Numbered from the stretch's first letter, positions 46,275 to 55,196 are shown. The stretch: 64,000 nucleotides of DNA from Roseomonas gilardii (GCF_001941945.1 NZ_CP015584.1:434001-498000); one strand, 5' to 3'. Translations and numbers: made by a program. The notes: generated from the sequence alone by a model not told the origin.

Positions 46275-47288
46275 ATGAACCGTCCGCCGTCGCTGTCCCG
46301 TCGCGGGCTTGGCGCCCTTGCCCTGGGGGCGGGTCTGGCCACAACCACGGGCACCATGGCCCAGGTCGCGGACGACCCGCTACCCTCCTGGCGGGAGGGG
46401 CCTTTAAAGAAGGCGATCCTGGATTTCGTCCAGGCCGTGACCACGGAAGGCTCGCCCGACTTCGTGCCCCTGCCGGAGCGCATCGCCGTTTTCGACAATG
46501 ACGGCACGTTGTGGTGCGAAATTCCGACTGTGCAGCTCGTCTTCGCGCTGGACCGGGTGAAGGCGCTGGCGCCGAAGCACCCGGACTGGAGCAAGCGCCA
46601 ACCCTTCCGCGGGGCTCTCGAAGGCGACATGGCGGGCGTGATGTCGGCCGGGCAAAAAGGCCTCATCGAGCTGGTCATGGCCACCCACGCCGGGATGAGC
46701 ACGCAGGACTTCGCCAGGATCGTCTCAGACTGGATCGGCACGGCCCGTCATCCGAAATTCCAGCGTCCCTTCACGCGCACGATCTACCAGCCCATGCTGG
46801 AGGTCCTGGCGCTACTGCGGAACCGGAGCTTCACGCCCTTCATCGTCTCGGGGGGCGGCGTGGAGTTCATGCGGGCCATCACGGAGAGCGTTTATGGAAT
46901 CCCGCCCGAGCAGGTGATCGGCTCGACCATCCGGACCGAGTTCCGCATCGCACCGGATGGCAGACCCGAGCTGATCCGCCTGCCGGCGATGGACTTCATC
47001 GACGATGGTCCGGGCAAGCCTGTGGCCATCAACAAGTTCATCGGGCGCCGTCCGATCGCTGCCTTCGGAAATTCCGACGGCGACCTGCAGATGCTGCAAT
47101 ACGTCACCGCAGAGAGTGGCCGGCGTTTCGGCCTGATCGTGCATCACGACGATGCCGTGCGTGAGGTCGCCTACGACCGGAAGAGCCCTTTCGGTCGGCT
47201 CGACAAGGCGCTCGATCTCGCGCCGAAGGCAGGCTGGAGCGTCGTCTCCATGCGCGATGAGTGGAAGCGCATCTTCCCGGATGACTGA
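46275..47288 (+). CDS. Exported HAD-superfamily phosphatase
   Basis: The protein is 337 residues from ATG 46275 (AGGGAGGA upstream). An RR leader (SRRGLGALALGAGLATT) suggests Tat or Sec export. HAD motifs: VFDNDGTLW (motif I, nucleophile Asp), FIVSGGG (motif II), a Lys in GKPVAINKFIG (motif III) and FGNSDGD (motif IV). The phosphoserine-phosphatase-like cap lies between motifs I and II. It probably ends the sulfatase/MoxR transcription unit and could strip phosphate next to sulfate release. Confidence 0.9.
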   Translation: MNRPPSLSRRGLGALALGAGLATTTGTMAQVADDPLPSWREGPLKKAILDFVQAVTTEGSPDFVPLPERIAVFDNDGTLWCEIPTVQLVFALDRVKALAPKHPDWSKRQPFRGALEGDMAGVMSAGQKGLIELVMATHAGMSTQDFARIVSDWIGTARHPKFQRPFTRTIYQPMLEVLALLRNRSFTPFIVSGGGVEFMRAITESVYGIPPEQVIGSTIRTEFRIAPDGRPELIRLPAMDFIDDGPGKPVAINKFIGRRPIAAFGNSDGDLQMLQYVTAESGRRFGLIVHHDDAVREVAYDRKSPFGRLDKALDLAPKAGWSVVSMRDEWKRIFPDD

Positions 47289-47335
47289 TCGGCAGTCCCA
47301 CCATCTTCACAGTTCCTCCAACAAGGACAGAGCAA

Positions 47336-47780
47336 GTGAAGCGCATGATTCCGAGTGGAGTATGCCTGCTGGCTCCTCCTCTCCTTATGGCTGCATGTGG
47401 TCAGGATGGCAGGCGCTTCGCGCTCGGAGCTGATCATGTACGTGCTGTCCGACCAGGCCGTGCAGCAGTTCCCGGATGGCTCCCGGCGGTTCAGCGGATC
47501 GGGCGGCTTCGCGCTGGCCGATTGGGGACTGGGTGGTCTGGGCGTTGGTGGCCTGTCGGGCGGTGTGCAGGCCCTGACCATCGAGACCTCCAAGGGTCTC
47601 TTCGCTGGCGGTGGCTTCGGCTCGGCACGCATCCGCCTGAACGACGCCTCGAACACCGCAGCCTATGGCCCCGGCTTCGATGCAAACCAGATGCTCGCAC
47701 GAAACGGTGGTGGTTTCGCGGCAGCGAGGCCCCTGCGTGCCGAACTCTCGCAGGCCGTTCGCCAGGCGGCCAGTCGCTAA
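47336..47780 (+). pseudogene. SYLF (Ysc84-like) lipoprotein, middle deleted
   Basis: GTG 47336 (AAGGA upstream) starts a lipoprotein leader ending in the lipobox LMAAC. That frame fails within about 30 codons. The next frame then carries the C-terminal half of a SYLF domain (SELIMYVLSDQAVQQF, VQALTIETSKGLFAGGGFG, then SARIRLNDASNTAAYG) to the stop at 47780. Intact SYLF lipoproteins have about 100 further residues between the leader and this part. A deletion with frameshift is the simplest reading. Confidence 0.65.
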
Positions 47781-47844
47781 CCTTCGAAGTGGGGAGCGCT
47801 GGCAGTCTCCGTATCGAACCTATGATCATCATGGACCTCGGCAC

Positions 47845-48654
47845 ATGTTGGACGCAGCGATGGATCTGGCCGCGGAGGTCGCCGTCTGGAGCCTTGCGGC
47901 ATTCGCGCTCCTATTGTTCCTCGTACAGCTTGTCGTGCGAGAGTTCGGCTACTGGCTGGGACGGCGGCACCAGGCGCGAACCGAAGGGCAAGGAGAAGGC
48001 GTGGGGATCCTCGTTGGCGCGGTGCTTGGTCTGCTGGCCTTCACGCTGGCGCTGACATTGTCCTTCGCCAATACCCGCTTCGCCGAGCGGCGGGCGGGAA
48101 CCCTGGCGGAAGCCAATGCCATCGGCACGGCATGGCTGAGGGCCGAAGCCATTGCCGATCCGCGATCGGCGGATGTGGCGAGACTGCTGGAGCAGTACGC
48201 GCGGGTCCGCGCCGATTTCGTTCGCGCGCCTCTGGGGGCCGAAGCAACCGCCGCCATGAACAACCGCACCTCGGAACTTCAGAACCAGATCTGGAAGCAA
48301 GTCACCGCGTTGATCACGGATCATCCCAATCCAGTGACCGTCTCCCTGATGAGCGCTGTCAACGACACCTTCGACGCCAGTACCGCCGAGCGCTTCGCGC
48401 ATGCCTTCACGCTTCCGGCCCAGCTCTTCTGGCTGCTGATCGCGATGGCCTTGCTTGGCATGATGGTCCTGGGTTTCCAACTCGGATTGCGAGGCACGCC
48501 CCTGCGCCTGCTCAGCGTGATCCTGACGGTCATGTGGACCATCGTCATCGTCAGCATCTTCGACCTGGCCTCGGCGCGCGTGGGATCCATTCGCACCAGT
48601 ACCATGGCCTACGAGTGGACCATCCGTGGTTTTGGAACGGGAACACAGCCATAG
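47845..48654 (+). CDS. DUF4239-like membrane protein
   Basis: The protein is 269 residues from ATG 47845; ATG 47860 is possible and neither has a strong ribosome site. Two N-terminal membrane segments (SLAAFALLLFLVQLVV and GILVGAVLGLLAFTLALTLS) are followed by a soluble loop with RFAERRAGTLAEANAIGTAW. Two more segments follow (LFWLLIAMALLGMMVLGF and LSVILTVMWTIVIVSIF). This is the layout of the bestrophin-like DUF4239 family, of unknown function. Confidence 0.85.
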   Translation: MLDAAMDLAAEVAVWSLAAFALLLFLVQLVVREFGYWLGRRHQARTEGQGEGVGILVGAVLGLLAFTLALTLSFANTRFAERRAGTLAEANAIGTAWLRAEAIADPRSADVARLLEQYARVRADFVRAPLGAEATAAMNNRTSELQNQIWKQVTALITDHPNPVTVSLMSAVNDTFDASTAERFAHAFTLPAQLFWLLIAMALLGMMVLGFQLGLRGTPLRLLSVILTVMWTIVIVSIFDLASARVGSIRTSTMAYEWTIRGFGTGTQP

Positions 48655-48747
48655 CGGGCGGATCGCATGAACCGGCAATTCAACCCACCTTGTCGTCTCT
48701 CACCTGAATCGGTGGCCTCCGCAGCGAGCTACCGGAGGCGCGGCCGT

Positions 48748-49629
48748 ATGAGGCAGCACGCTCACTGGATGGCGTTCTGCCTGCTTGCCGCATGCAGCGC
48801 GCCGGATTATTCCGCCATCCGGGATTGGGGCCGGACCGCGAGCTTGGCCACCACCTATTGGCCGGCTGCGGAGCCTATCGGGACGCCGGCTGCCGAAGCA
48901 GGTGACGACACGGCTGCCGCGCTTACCGGAGCGAGCAGCATTGGCGTTCAGCCCGATCTCTCCATCAGGGAGGACATCCTCCTGATGCAGCAGGTGTTGT
49001 CGGTCTATCTGGCCGCACTGGCCACCGTGGCGTCAGACGGCGTGCTGCCCTATCGGGAAGACCCGTTTGCGCTCATCTCTACGCAGTTGGCCACCACGAA
49101 CCGAACCGCCGGGCAGGCAGCCGCGGCCATTGGCGGCCTGCTGCGCAGGGCCAGCCGAACCAACATGCAGGCACCAGCGACCGGCAGCTTCATCATCGAA
49201 GCTGATCCTGCCGTGCAGTCCCTGATTGCCGAGCTGGCAACCACGGTGGCAAGCCTGTCCAAAGCCGAGGCCGGTCAACGCGATAGGATCACGGCTTCTT
49301 ATGCACAACTGGAGGGAGAGGCGCCGTCTACCTTCAGACGCCAGGCCCTTCGTGACTTGGCAGCAATAAGGATACAGCACTACTCCATCAGAGCCGATGC
49401 TCGCGCCAACTACCTGGTCTTGCTGGAAAGGTTGTCAGAAGGTCACGCACTCCTGCGAATCAGGAGCTCGCATCTCTCGCAGGAGGAGGTCCGCCGGCAG
49501 GTGCGTGCCGCCGAAGACCAGCTGCGGGGTGCATTCGACCTTCTGCCACGAATCCCGATCCCCGTTTCGGACGCGGTGCAACCCGTCACGCTGGTAGATA
49601 CCGCAGATCCTTCCCGGCCTCCGCCATGA
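48748..49629 (+). CDS. Lipoprotein of unknown function
   Basis: The protein is 293 residues from ATG 48748 with GGAGG 9 nt upstream; the open frame extends back to 48667. The leader MRQHAHWMAFCLLAACSAP has a lipobox (LLAAC). The mature part is mostly helical, with long amphipathic stretches (LIAELATTVASLSKAEAGQR, then ALRDLAAIRIQHYSIRADAR). No family is recognised. Its stop overlaps the start of the next gene (ATGA), so it works with the barrel protein. Confidence 0.75.
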   Translation: MRQHAHWMAFCLLAACSAPDYSAIRDWGRTASLATTYWPAAEPIGTPAAEAGDDTAAALTGASSIGVQPDLSIREDILLMQQVLSVYLAALATVASDGVLPYREDPFALISTQLATTNRTAGQAAAAIGGLLRRASRTNMQAPATGSFIIEADPAVQSLIAELATTVASLSKAEAGQRDRITASYAQLEGEAPSTFRRQALRDLAAIRIQHYSIRADARANYLVLLERLSEGHALLRIRSSHLSQEEVRRQVRAAEDQLRGAFDLLPRIPIPVSDAVQPVTLVDTADPSRPPP

Positions 49630-50648
49630 GACCGACGGTCCAGATCAGTATTCGCGAGCACGCAGGTTTCCTGGCCGTGGCCAGCCTATGCATCCTGCCG
49701 CTCTCAGGTCCTCGGGCGCAGACGGATGGCGATACGATCGCCAGCCGTCTGGCGGAACTTCGCTCGGGCCTTCGTTCAAGACCCGGCGGAGTGCTGGGCC
49801 TCATGGGATACAATGCCACGCCTGATGGATCGGCGAATGCCGTGACCGTGGACCGCAGCCGTGTCACCGGTGGCATCGGGGATCGAACACTCACATTGGG
49901 ACAGCTGGGCTCCGGCTTCACCGTCAGTGAGTCCTTCCCTCTCTTCCTGGAAGGCTATCTCGGTTATGCACGCTATGATCCGCGCGCCGTGTTCAGTGGC
50001 GGTGAGGAGCAGCGTCTTACGCCGTTACGGTGGAACAATGTCGTCGGCACCGTGGGTGTTGGCTATGACATCCGGCTCGGCGAGTACCTGTGGCTCCGGC
50101 CCATCCTGAATGCCTCACTCGGCTATGCCGCTTCCGATGCATCCCTCTTTGGCGACTTCGTCAAATACAAGACCGGCGTGGATATTTCGGTGTTCCGGGA
50201 CATCCACATGAATGTCTGGGGCCTCGGTGGATCCATGGTGCTGGCTTACTATGACTACCGGCCAAAGCGGGACATCGATGTCGAGCTGCGCTACACGCAG
50301 ATCCGGCTCGAGACCTTTGGTGATACCCTGCCGCAAGCCCGGGGGAGTTCCACTGCACAGGCCGTTGGCCTCTGGACCCGATTGCGCTGGCCAACCGGAC
50401 TGGAGGCCTTCGGGCGGCCTGTGCGCTGGGTGATCGACGGTTCTGCATCCACCTACCTTGGCGATCAGCGGGATGCTCTGGGCTTTTCCTGGTCCGCCAA
50501 GATCGGCGGCGGCATCGAGTTCGATGTCGGGCGTTACGAAATGGGCGGGATGGGTCTCTATCTGAGCCGCGTCCGCTTCCTCGGCCGGTACTTCTTTGCA
50601 GACCGAAATATTACAGGTGTTTCCTTTGGAATAGGCATGAGCTTCTGA
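49626..50648 (+). CDS. Solitary autotransporter-type beta-barrel
   Basis: The protein is 340 residues with a signal peptide (FLAVASLCILPLSGPRAQ). The rest is a beta-barrel of alternating strands (FPLFLEGYLGYARYDPRA, GTVGVGYDIRLGEYLWLRP) ending in an aromatic F (GIGMSF), the usual BamA signal. It resembles solitary outer-membrane autotransporter barrels that have no passenger. It is coupled to the preceding lipoprotein gene. Confidence 0.8.
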   Translation: MRPTVQISIREHAGFLAVASLCILPLSGPRAQTDGDTIASRLAELRSGLRSRPGGVLGLMGYNATPDGSANAVTVDRSRVTGGIGDRTLTLGQLGSGFTVSESFPLFLEGYLGYARYDPRAVFSGGEEQRLTPLRWNNVVGTVGVGYDIRLGEYLWLRPILNASLGYAASDASLFGDFVKYKTGVDISVFRDIHMNVWGLGGSMVLAYYDYRPKRDIDVELRYTQIRLETFGDTLPQARGSSTAQAVGLWTRLRWPTGLEAFGRPVRWVIDGSASTYLGDQRDALGFSWSAKIGGGIEFDVGRYEMGGMGLYLSRVRFLGRYFFADRNITGVSFGIGMSF

Positions 50649-50837
50649 CGAGGTGCCTCACGTCGAAGAAGACCTTCCTGGATCACGTGATGATTCGGTA
50701 GGGCTTCCGCCATTCCCTTGTGCCGAATTCCCTCGTGTGGGACAGATTGTATCTGCGAATGCGCGTTTTGCCTGGAACGCTTGTCCAAGTCATGTTCGAT
50801 TTGATATGATAATATTATGGAAGCCTGGAGGTCCGTC

Positions 50838-51422
50838 ATGCGCATCCCGTGCCGGTTCAACCTGCCGACCTCGCTGACATTGCTGTTGCTGCCATTACTT
50901 GCCGCCTGCGCTCCGCAGACGCCGGTTGGTACAGAGGCCACGACCTCTGTCTCGGGCGAGCTGCAGGTCATTGTCGTGGCGGCTGACAAGGTCAACCGGC
51001 GGATGGTGCTTCGCGGCCCTGATGGAAACACAGCAACGATCGACGTGCCTCCGGAGATACGCAACTTCTCGCAGGTCATGCCCGGCGACACTGTGCGCCT
51101 CACCTATCACGCGCAAGTGGACCTCTTCGTTGCGGGCATGTCTGCGCCTATCACAGGCGTGGAGTTCACGGTCGCCGGCGCGCGCTCGGAACCGGGCCAG
51201 ATGCCGGGCGCCATTCTTGGCACGCAGACACGCTGGTCGGTGCAGGTCATCAGCGTCGACCGTGCAACTCATACCGTAACCTTTCGTGAGCCGAGCGGCA
51301 AGGTTTCGAGCATGACCGCGCTGAATCCGGACAACTTCGCGCTGGTGGACGGTTTGCGCCCTGGTACCAATGTCGTCGTCACGGTGACGCGCGCTCTTGC
51401 TGCCAGGATCGACAGAGTCTGA
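50838..51422 (+). CDS. Lipoprotein of unknown function
   Basis: The protein is 194 residues from ATG 50838 (GGAGG upstream); an earlier in-frame start lies at 50817. The lipobox is LLAAC. The mature part is two similar beta-rich halves. Each has a segment linking VxV(V/I)xxADKVNRRMVLRGP or VISVDRATHTVTFREPSG to a later PGDTVRLTY or PGTNVVVTV, which looks like an internal duplication of a small barrel. The pattern recalls CusF-like or OB-type domains, but no metal ligands are evident. Confidence 0.75.
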   Translation: MRIPCRFNLPTSLTLLLLPLLAACAPQTPVGTEATTSVSGELQVIVVAADKVNRRMVLRGPDGNTATIDVPPEIRNFSQVMPGDTVRLTYHAQVDLFVAGMSAPITGVEFTVAGARSEPGQMPGAILGTQTRWSVQVISVDRATHTVTFREPSGKVSSMTALNPDNFALVDGLRPGTNVVVTVTRALAARIDRV

Positions 51423-51740
51423 GATTTTTCCGGGAGGATGAAAGCCTCGCTCTTTGGTGCCCTCCCTGGTTGCCTTGCAAGGCGCGATGATACTTCATCT
51501 GGACATAGGCTGCTACGGTCCGGCCTTGATACTTGGCATGTCAAGTTGAGCCGATGTTCAACGCGGTTGCCGAAGACCGCCTTCCTCACCCCATTGCCCA
51601 GGACGGTTGTCGCCTCGCTCGATAGCCCAGAGGAACTTCCTCGACGGGCATGGTGGCATCGCCTCCCCAGTGATCAGCTGATCGGTCATCCATGGAAGCC
51701 TGATCAACCTCGGCAGCCGGCACGAATACCTTTCTGTGTT
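51423..51740. other. 318-bp spacer before IS remnant
   Basis: A frame from ATG 51438 has a good GGGAGG site, but the protein is Pro/Arg-rich with no family and runs straight into the IS element, so I do not call it. Nothing else is visible. Confidence 0.45.
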
Positions 51741-52566
51741 GGTGACCGTTTGAGAAAGGGTTGGCGGTGGCCGCCCGGAATGATTCAAGCCTGGGATGTG
51801 GAGCCGAGAGATGCGCCGCCGGATGGCCGATGTTGCCCGCAGGACGAAGCGCTATCCGTCTGACCTGACGGACGAGGAGTGGGCGCGGATCGAGCCGCTG
51901 ATGCCCAGGCCTCCCAGGCGGGGCCGCAAGCCTTCGGTCGACCTGCGTGAGATCCTGAATGCGATCCGCTACCCGGCGCGCAGTGCGGGAGGCTGGCGGA
52001 TGCTGCCGGTCCACTTCGGGCCGTGGCAGACGGTGTACTGGTGGTTCCGACGCTTCGTCCGCCGCCTCTTGTTGAGCACCATCCATGACGTGGCCCTGAT
52101 GCTGGACCGCGAGGCTGCGGGCCGGGAAGCGAGCCCCACGGGCGGATCGCCGGCCGCAAGCGCCACGTCGCGGTGGACACGGACGGACGCCTGCTGATGG
52201 TCAACCTCACGCCCGCCAACGTCTCGGACAGCGTGGGCGCGCAGACGATCCTGACAGCCATCCGGCGCCGCTGTCCCTGGCTCAAGCACCTCTTTGCCGA
52301 TGCGGGCTATGACCGGACGAAACCGATGGACAAGGCTGCTTTCCTCGACTTCGTGGTCGAGATCGTCAGACGCTCCGATCCGAAGGGTTCCACGTCCTCC
52401 CGCGCCGTTGGGTCGGGGAGAGGACATTCGGCTGGATGATCCGCTGGCGGCGCCTGGTCCGGGACTATGAGCGCCGCCTCGACGTCTCCGAGGCCATGAT
52501 CCACGTCGCCATAGGCGCCCTTCTCCTGCGCAGGGTCGCTCATCCCTGATTTCTCAAACAGTCACC
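51741..52566 (+). mobile_element. IS5-family element remnant, 826 bp
   Basis: The terminal inverted repeats GGTGACCGTTTGAGAAA (51741-51757) and GGTGACTGTTTGAGAAA (read from 52566) differ at one position. A TT pair flanks both ends. The element lies between two envelope gene groups and does not break a recognisable gene. Confidence 0.85.
51811..52549 (+). pseudogene. IS5-family transposase, two lesions
   Basis: The N-terminus RRTKRYPSDLTDEEWARIEP is intact up to MLDREAAGREASP. About 25 residues are then lost with a frame change, and the chain resumes as RKRHVAVDTDGRLLMVNLTP and LKHLFADAGYDRTKPMDKAA. A second frameshift near 52385 leads to GFHVLPRRWVGERTFGWMIR and the C-terminus LLLRRVAHP. Catalytic-domain parts remain, but the product cannot be made in one piece. 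Confidence 0.88.
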
Positions 52567-52750
52567 TTGACCATAGGCCAAGTGAATCATCCCAGGGCAC
52601 CGCCGTCGAGGTCGTTACCAGGACATGCTCCTAGGCATCCAAGACTGCGCCTTTCTCGGCCGCCGGTTGAAAGTCAACTGCAACTCCTACCAATAAGCAC
52701 GAAGCAGCAATGGCCGTGCAGAATCGCCCGTCGAATACAACCATTGATTG

Positions 52751-52763
52751 CAAAATCGTACAG
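52751..52763. promoter_or_regulatory. CAAAATCGTACAG, one of two similar sites
   Basis: This 13-mer matches CAAAACCGTACAG at 54321-54333 in 12 of 13 bases. It lies in AT-rich DNA about 65 bp before the small secreted protein gene and 340 bp before the pepsin-like gene. It is a possible shared regulator site. Confidence 0.35.
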
Positions 52764-52827
52764 TCTATGGTAGCAAAAACCTCCTCCTGCTGAAGGAGGC
52801 TTCGAGCACCATCGAGACAGGATCATC

Positions 52828-53103
52828 ATGGTCCGTAAAATCAGCGGAGTAAGCATTTTAGCCAGCACGCTGCAAGTGGCGCATGCAGCCGCACCGCCGT
52901 GCCTGCTGGTGCCACCTCCATTCTGCGCGGCACCATGCATCTCTGTTCCGCCGTCCGGGCATCAGAGCGGGAAGCATTACACCAGGGTCGACGGTCACCA
53001 GACCGGCTTCCGGGGGATGGATCGCGTTTCATCGTTGGCCACCGCAATAACCAGGGTGATCGTCCAGCCCGGACCTCCGGCAACCGGCCGCAGGGCAGTG
53101 TGA
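52828..53103 (+). CDS. Small secreted protein, coupled to pepsin-like gene
   Basis: The 91-residue frame has a leader-like start (MVRKISGVSILASTLQVAHA) and three early Cys (PPCLLVPPPFCAAPCIS). Its TGA overlaps the next ATG as TGATG, so translation may be coupled. There is no family. The second half is low in hydrophobic residues and may be non-coding. AAGGAGG-type DNA is further upstream; the nearest site, ACAGGA, is weak. A real small gene is possible but not certain. Confidence 0.4.
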   Translation: MVRKISGVSILASTLQVAHAAAPPCLLVPPPFCAAPCISVPPSGHQSGKHYTRVDGHQTGFRGMDRVSSLATAITRVIVQPGPPATGRRAV

Positions 53104-54224
53104 TGTCGCTGGTGGGCAACCGAGTGGTCAGAACCGCCGCTTCAGCGTTCCGTCTCGCGCTGGCAACTGGGCTCTTGCTCGGCGTGAGTGGCTTCCCGTC
53201 AAACGGTGGGCAAAGCGACATGGATCCGGCACAGCGAGATGGAGGGCTCCGGGGTACCATCTTCCTTCGCTTCATGAATGCGCCAGGCGCACACCAGCCA
53301 CTTGCCAAGGTTCCGAAGTTGCTCGTCTCGTTCGGCGATGAGGCCCATGAGGCGGTGATGGATACCGGATCGACCGGCGTCCTCGTGGCCGCCACTATGA
53401 TACCCCATTGGGACACGCTTCCGTCACTTGGCGATGCGAGGCTGACCTACTCAAGTTCCGGTCGGGTCATGGAGGGGCGCTGGGTCGTCACCCCGGTCTC
53501 CATCGCGGGCGCGAACGGGAACACCATGACCACGCGGCCGATGCCGGTCATGGCAGTCACCCGTATTTCCTGTCTCAGCAACGCGCGCAACTGCGAGCCA
53601 GAGGAAATGCCGCGCCGCGTCGCCATGCTGGGCATCGGCTTCGCCCGGCAGGGTGACCATCAGGCACAGAGCACGCCGGACCGGAATCCATTCCTGCAAA
53701 TGCCGGCCACGGTCGCCAGCAAGGTGCGGCGCGGCTATGTGGTGAGCCGTGACGGCGTTCGTATCGGGCTCAGGCCCGACGCGATCGAGGAAGGGTTCTT
53801 CGCCGTTTCACTCAGCCGCAGCCAGCAGTTCGACGACTGGGCGCCGCCGCCTGCCTGCATCAGCGTTGCCAACCATGTCCCGCCCGCCTGTGGCACGATG
53901 CTGATGGATACGGGCGTGGATCGTGCTTTCCTGACCGTTCCGTTGGCACAACTGGACGGTGTGACCAGCCATGCGGAGAAAGGCGAGCCTCAGTTGCTGC
54001 CCGGCACGAGGATCGCAGTGCAACTCAGCAGATCCGGTAGTTCCCCGTGGGGCTACAGCTTTGCTGCGGACGACGCCGGGGATCCCGTTGCGCCGCGCGG
54101 CGTCACGCTGGTCAGGCCAGGCCAGGGGCCGACCTTCATCAACACGAGTTTCCACTTTCTCAATGGCTTCGATTACCTTTACGACGCCGAACGGGGCATC
54201 GTGGGCTACAGGGCCAGGCCATAA
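53103..54224 (+). CDS. Pepsin-like exported protein
   Basis: The protein is 373 residues from ATG 53103. A signal peptide (ALATGLLLGVSGFPSNG) precedes two aspartic-protease lobes. Lobe 1 has EAVMDTGSTGVLVA (Asp87) and a flap-like RLTYSSSGRVMEGRW. Lobe 2 has GTMLMDTGVDRAFLTV (Asp269). The 182-residue Asp-Asp spacing equals that of pepsin. The C-terminus FINTSFHFLNGFDYLYDAER, then GIVGYRA, matches the family's last-strand pattern (ILG..F...Y...FD....VG.A). It may cleave peptides in the periplasm or outside. DUF3443-like proteins are an alternative label to test. A paralogue lies at 55197-57149. Confidence 0.75.
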   Translation: MSLVGNRVVRTAASAFRLALATGLLLGVSGFPSNGGQSDMDPAQRDGGLRGTIFLRFMNAPGAHQPLAKVPKLLVSFGDEAHEAVMDTGSTGVLVAATMIPHWDTLPSLGDARLTYSSSGRVMEGRWVVTPVSIAGANGNTMTTRPMPVMAVTRISCLSNARNCEPEEMPRRVAMLGIGFARQGDHQAQSTPDRNPFLQMPATVASKVRRGYVVSRDGVRIGLRPDAIEEGFFAVSLSRSQQFDDWAPPPACISVANHVPPACGTMLMDTGVDRAFLTVPLAQLDGVTSHAEKGEPQLLPGTRIAVQLSRSGSSPWGYSFAADDAGDPVAPRGVTLVRPGQGPTFINTSFHFLNGFDYLYDAERGIVGYRARP

Positions 54225-54320
54225 AAAACCAAGTATAAATATGATCACAAAAGTAAACAGCAGTTATAGTTCACCAATCTTTCGCAAAATAAAATTTCGG
54301 ACTGCTGAATAATTCATCGT

Positions 54321-54333
54321 CAAAACCGTACAG
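54321..54333. promoter_or_regulatory. CAAAACCGTACAG, second copy
   Basis: It matches 12/13 bases of the site at 52751-52763. It sits 37 bp before the ATG of the small exported protein gene, in the most AT-rich patch of this region (54225-54345). Confidence 0.35.
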
Positions 54334-54369
54334 ATATCATTGCAACGATCGTGTTCCGGAGGCAGTACC

Positions 54370-54768
54370 ATGCAAATCTTGTACTCACTGCGGACAGGGT
54401 TTGTGGTCTTGCTACTGACTGGCGGGAGCTCTGTCGCTCAGCCTCAACAGCAGCAGTCACCTCAAACTCAAAGCGCCCCTCAACCGGCCGGGATGTTGAC
54501 TGGAACAGCAAGGGACAGCTTCGTGATCGGCTTGATCCGGTCCTGTCTTCCGAAGGCTGTTGAGAGAAGCGAAGGCGCGATCAACGACCGGCAGGCGGGA
54601 GTGATATGCACGTGTATAGCTGAGCGATCTGCCACCGAGTTGTCGGCCGGTGACCTCGGTGACGCCGCAAGCGCGCTGTCCCGTGGCGACAAGTTGCAGG
54701 GGAACACTGCCACTGTCATGTCGGCCCTGACCAAGACCTGCGAGAGACTGGGGCTGGAAGTGCGCTGA
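54370..54768 (+). CDS. Small exported protein of unknown function
   Basis: The protein is 132 residues from ATG 54370 with GGAGG 7 nt upstream. A signal peptide (LRTGFVVLLLTGGSSVAQ) is followed by a Gln/Pro-rich linker and a helical domain with four Cys (IRSCLP, VICTCIAER, TKTCERLG), likely two disulfides. It resembles small periplasmic proteins with the pattern C-x..CxC-x..C but I cannot name the family. It follows the pepsin-like gene. Confidence 0.75.
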   Translation: MQILYSLRTGFVVLLLTGGSSVAQPQQQQSPQTQSAPQPAGMLTGTARDSFVIGLIRSCLPKAVERSEGAINDRQAGVICTCIAERSATELSAGDLGDAASALSRGDKLQGNTATVMSALTKTCERLGLEVR

Positions 54769-55196
54769 GGCTCCGAACGTTACTGTGGGCCCACGGGACA
54801 CCAGGCTCAGCCAAGTGCCAAGCCCGTCCTGGACCGGAATGCTGCGGCGCCGGGAGTGCTCCGGTCCACTCGCCAGACCGTTCGAGCATGGTGCCCTGCT
54901 CGCCGGGATGGAGCTGCCCCGACCCTACAATGACGACGCAGCAGGCACGTGTGACGACCGGCACGAGAGGTTTGGCCGAGTATCTGGAACGCAGCCGAGC
55001 CCAGCTCTCTGCAATGATCACAAGCGGAAGATGTCACCGCTTTCGACCGGATACTGCCGATAGCGTACAGGGCACCGTCCGTGAAACTTGAGCGGAAGCG
55101 GGGCGTCCGAAGGCTTGTTAAACCAGGAACAGGAATCGACGGACCACATCCTCTACGAACCCGTCAGCGTCCCGGTTCGATGGCATGACACCACCA
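54769..55196. other. 428-bp stretch between converging genes
   Basis: No gene family, RNA gene or clear terminator was seen. Short frames on both strands are Arg/Pro-rich and look like chance. Confidence 0.5.

Noticed and set aside
51438-51863. 141-residue frame with a good ribosome site
   Set aside because: The product is Pro/Arg-rich with no family and crosses the IS element's left end.
52780-52799. Hairpin CCTCCT-N8-AGGAGG, terminator-like on the minus strand (followed by TTTTT)
   Set aside because: No minus-strand gene lies just upstream to be terminated, and there is no T-run on the plus strand.
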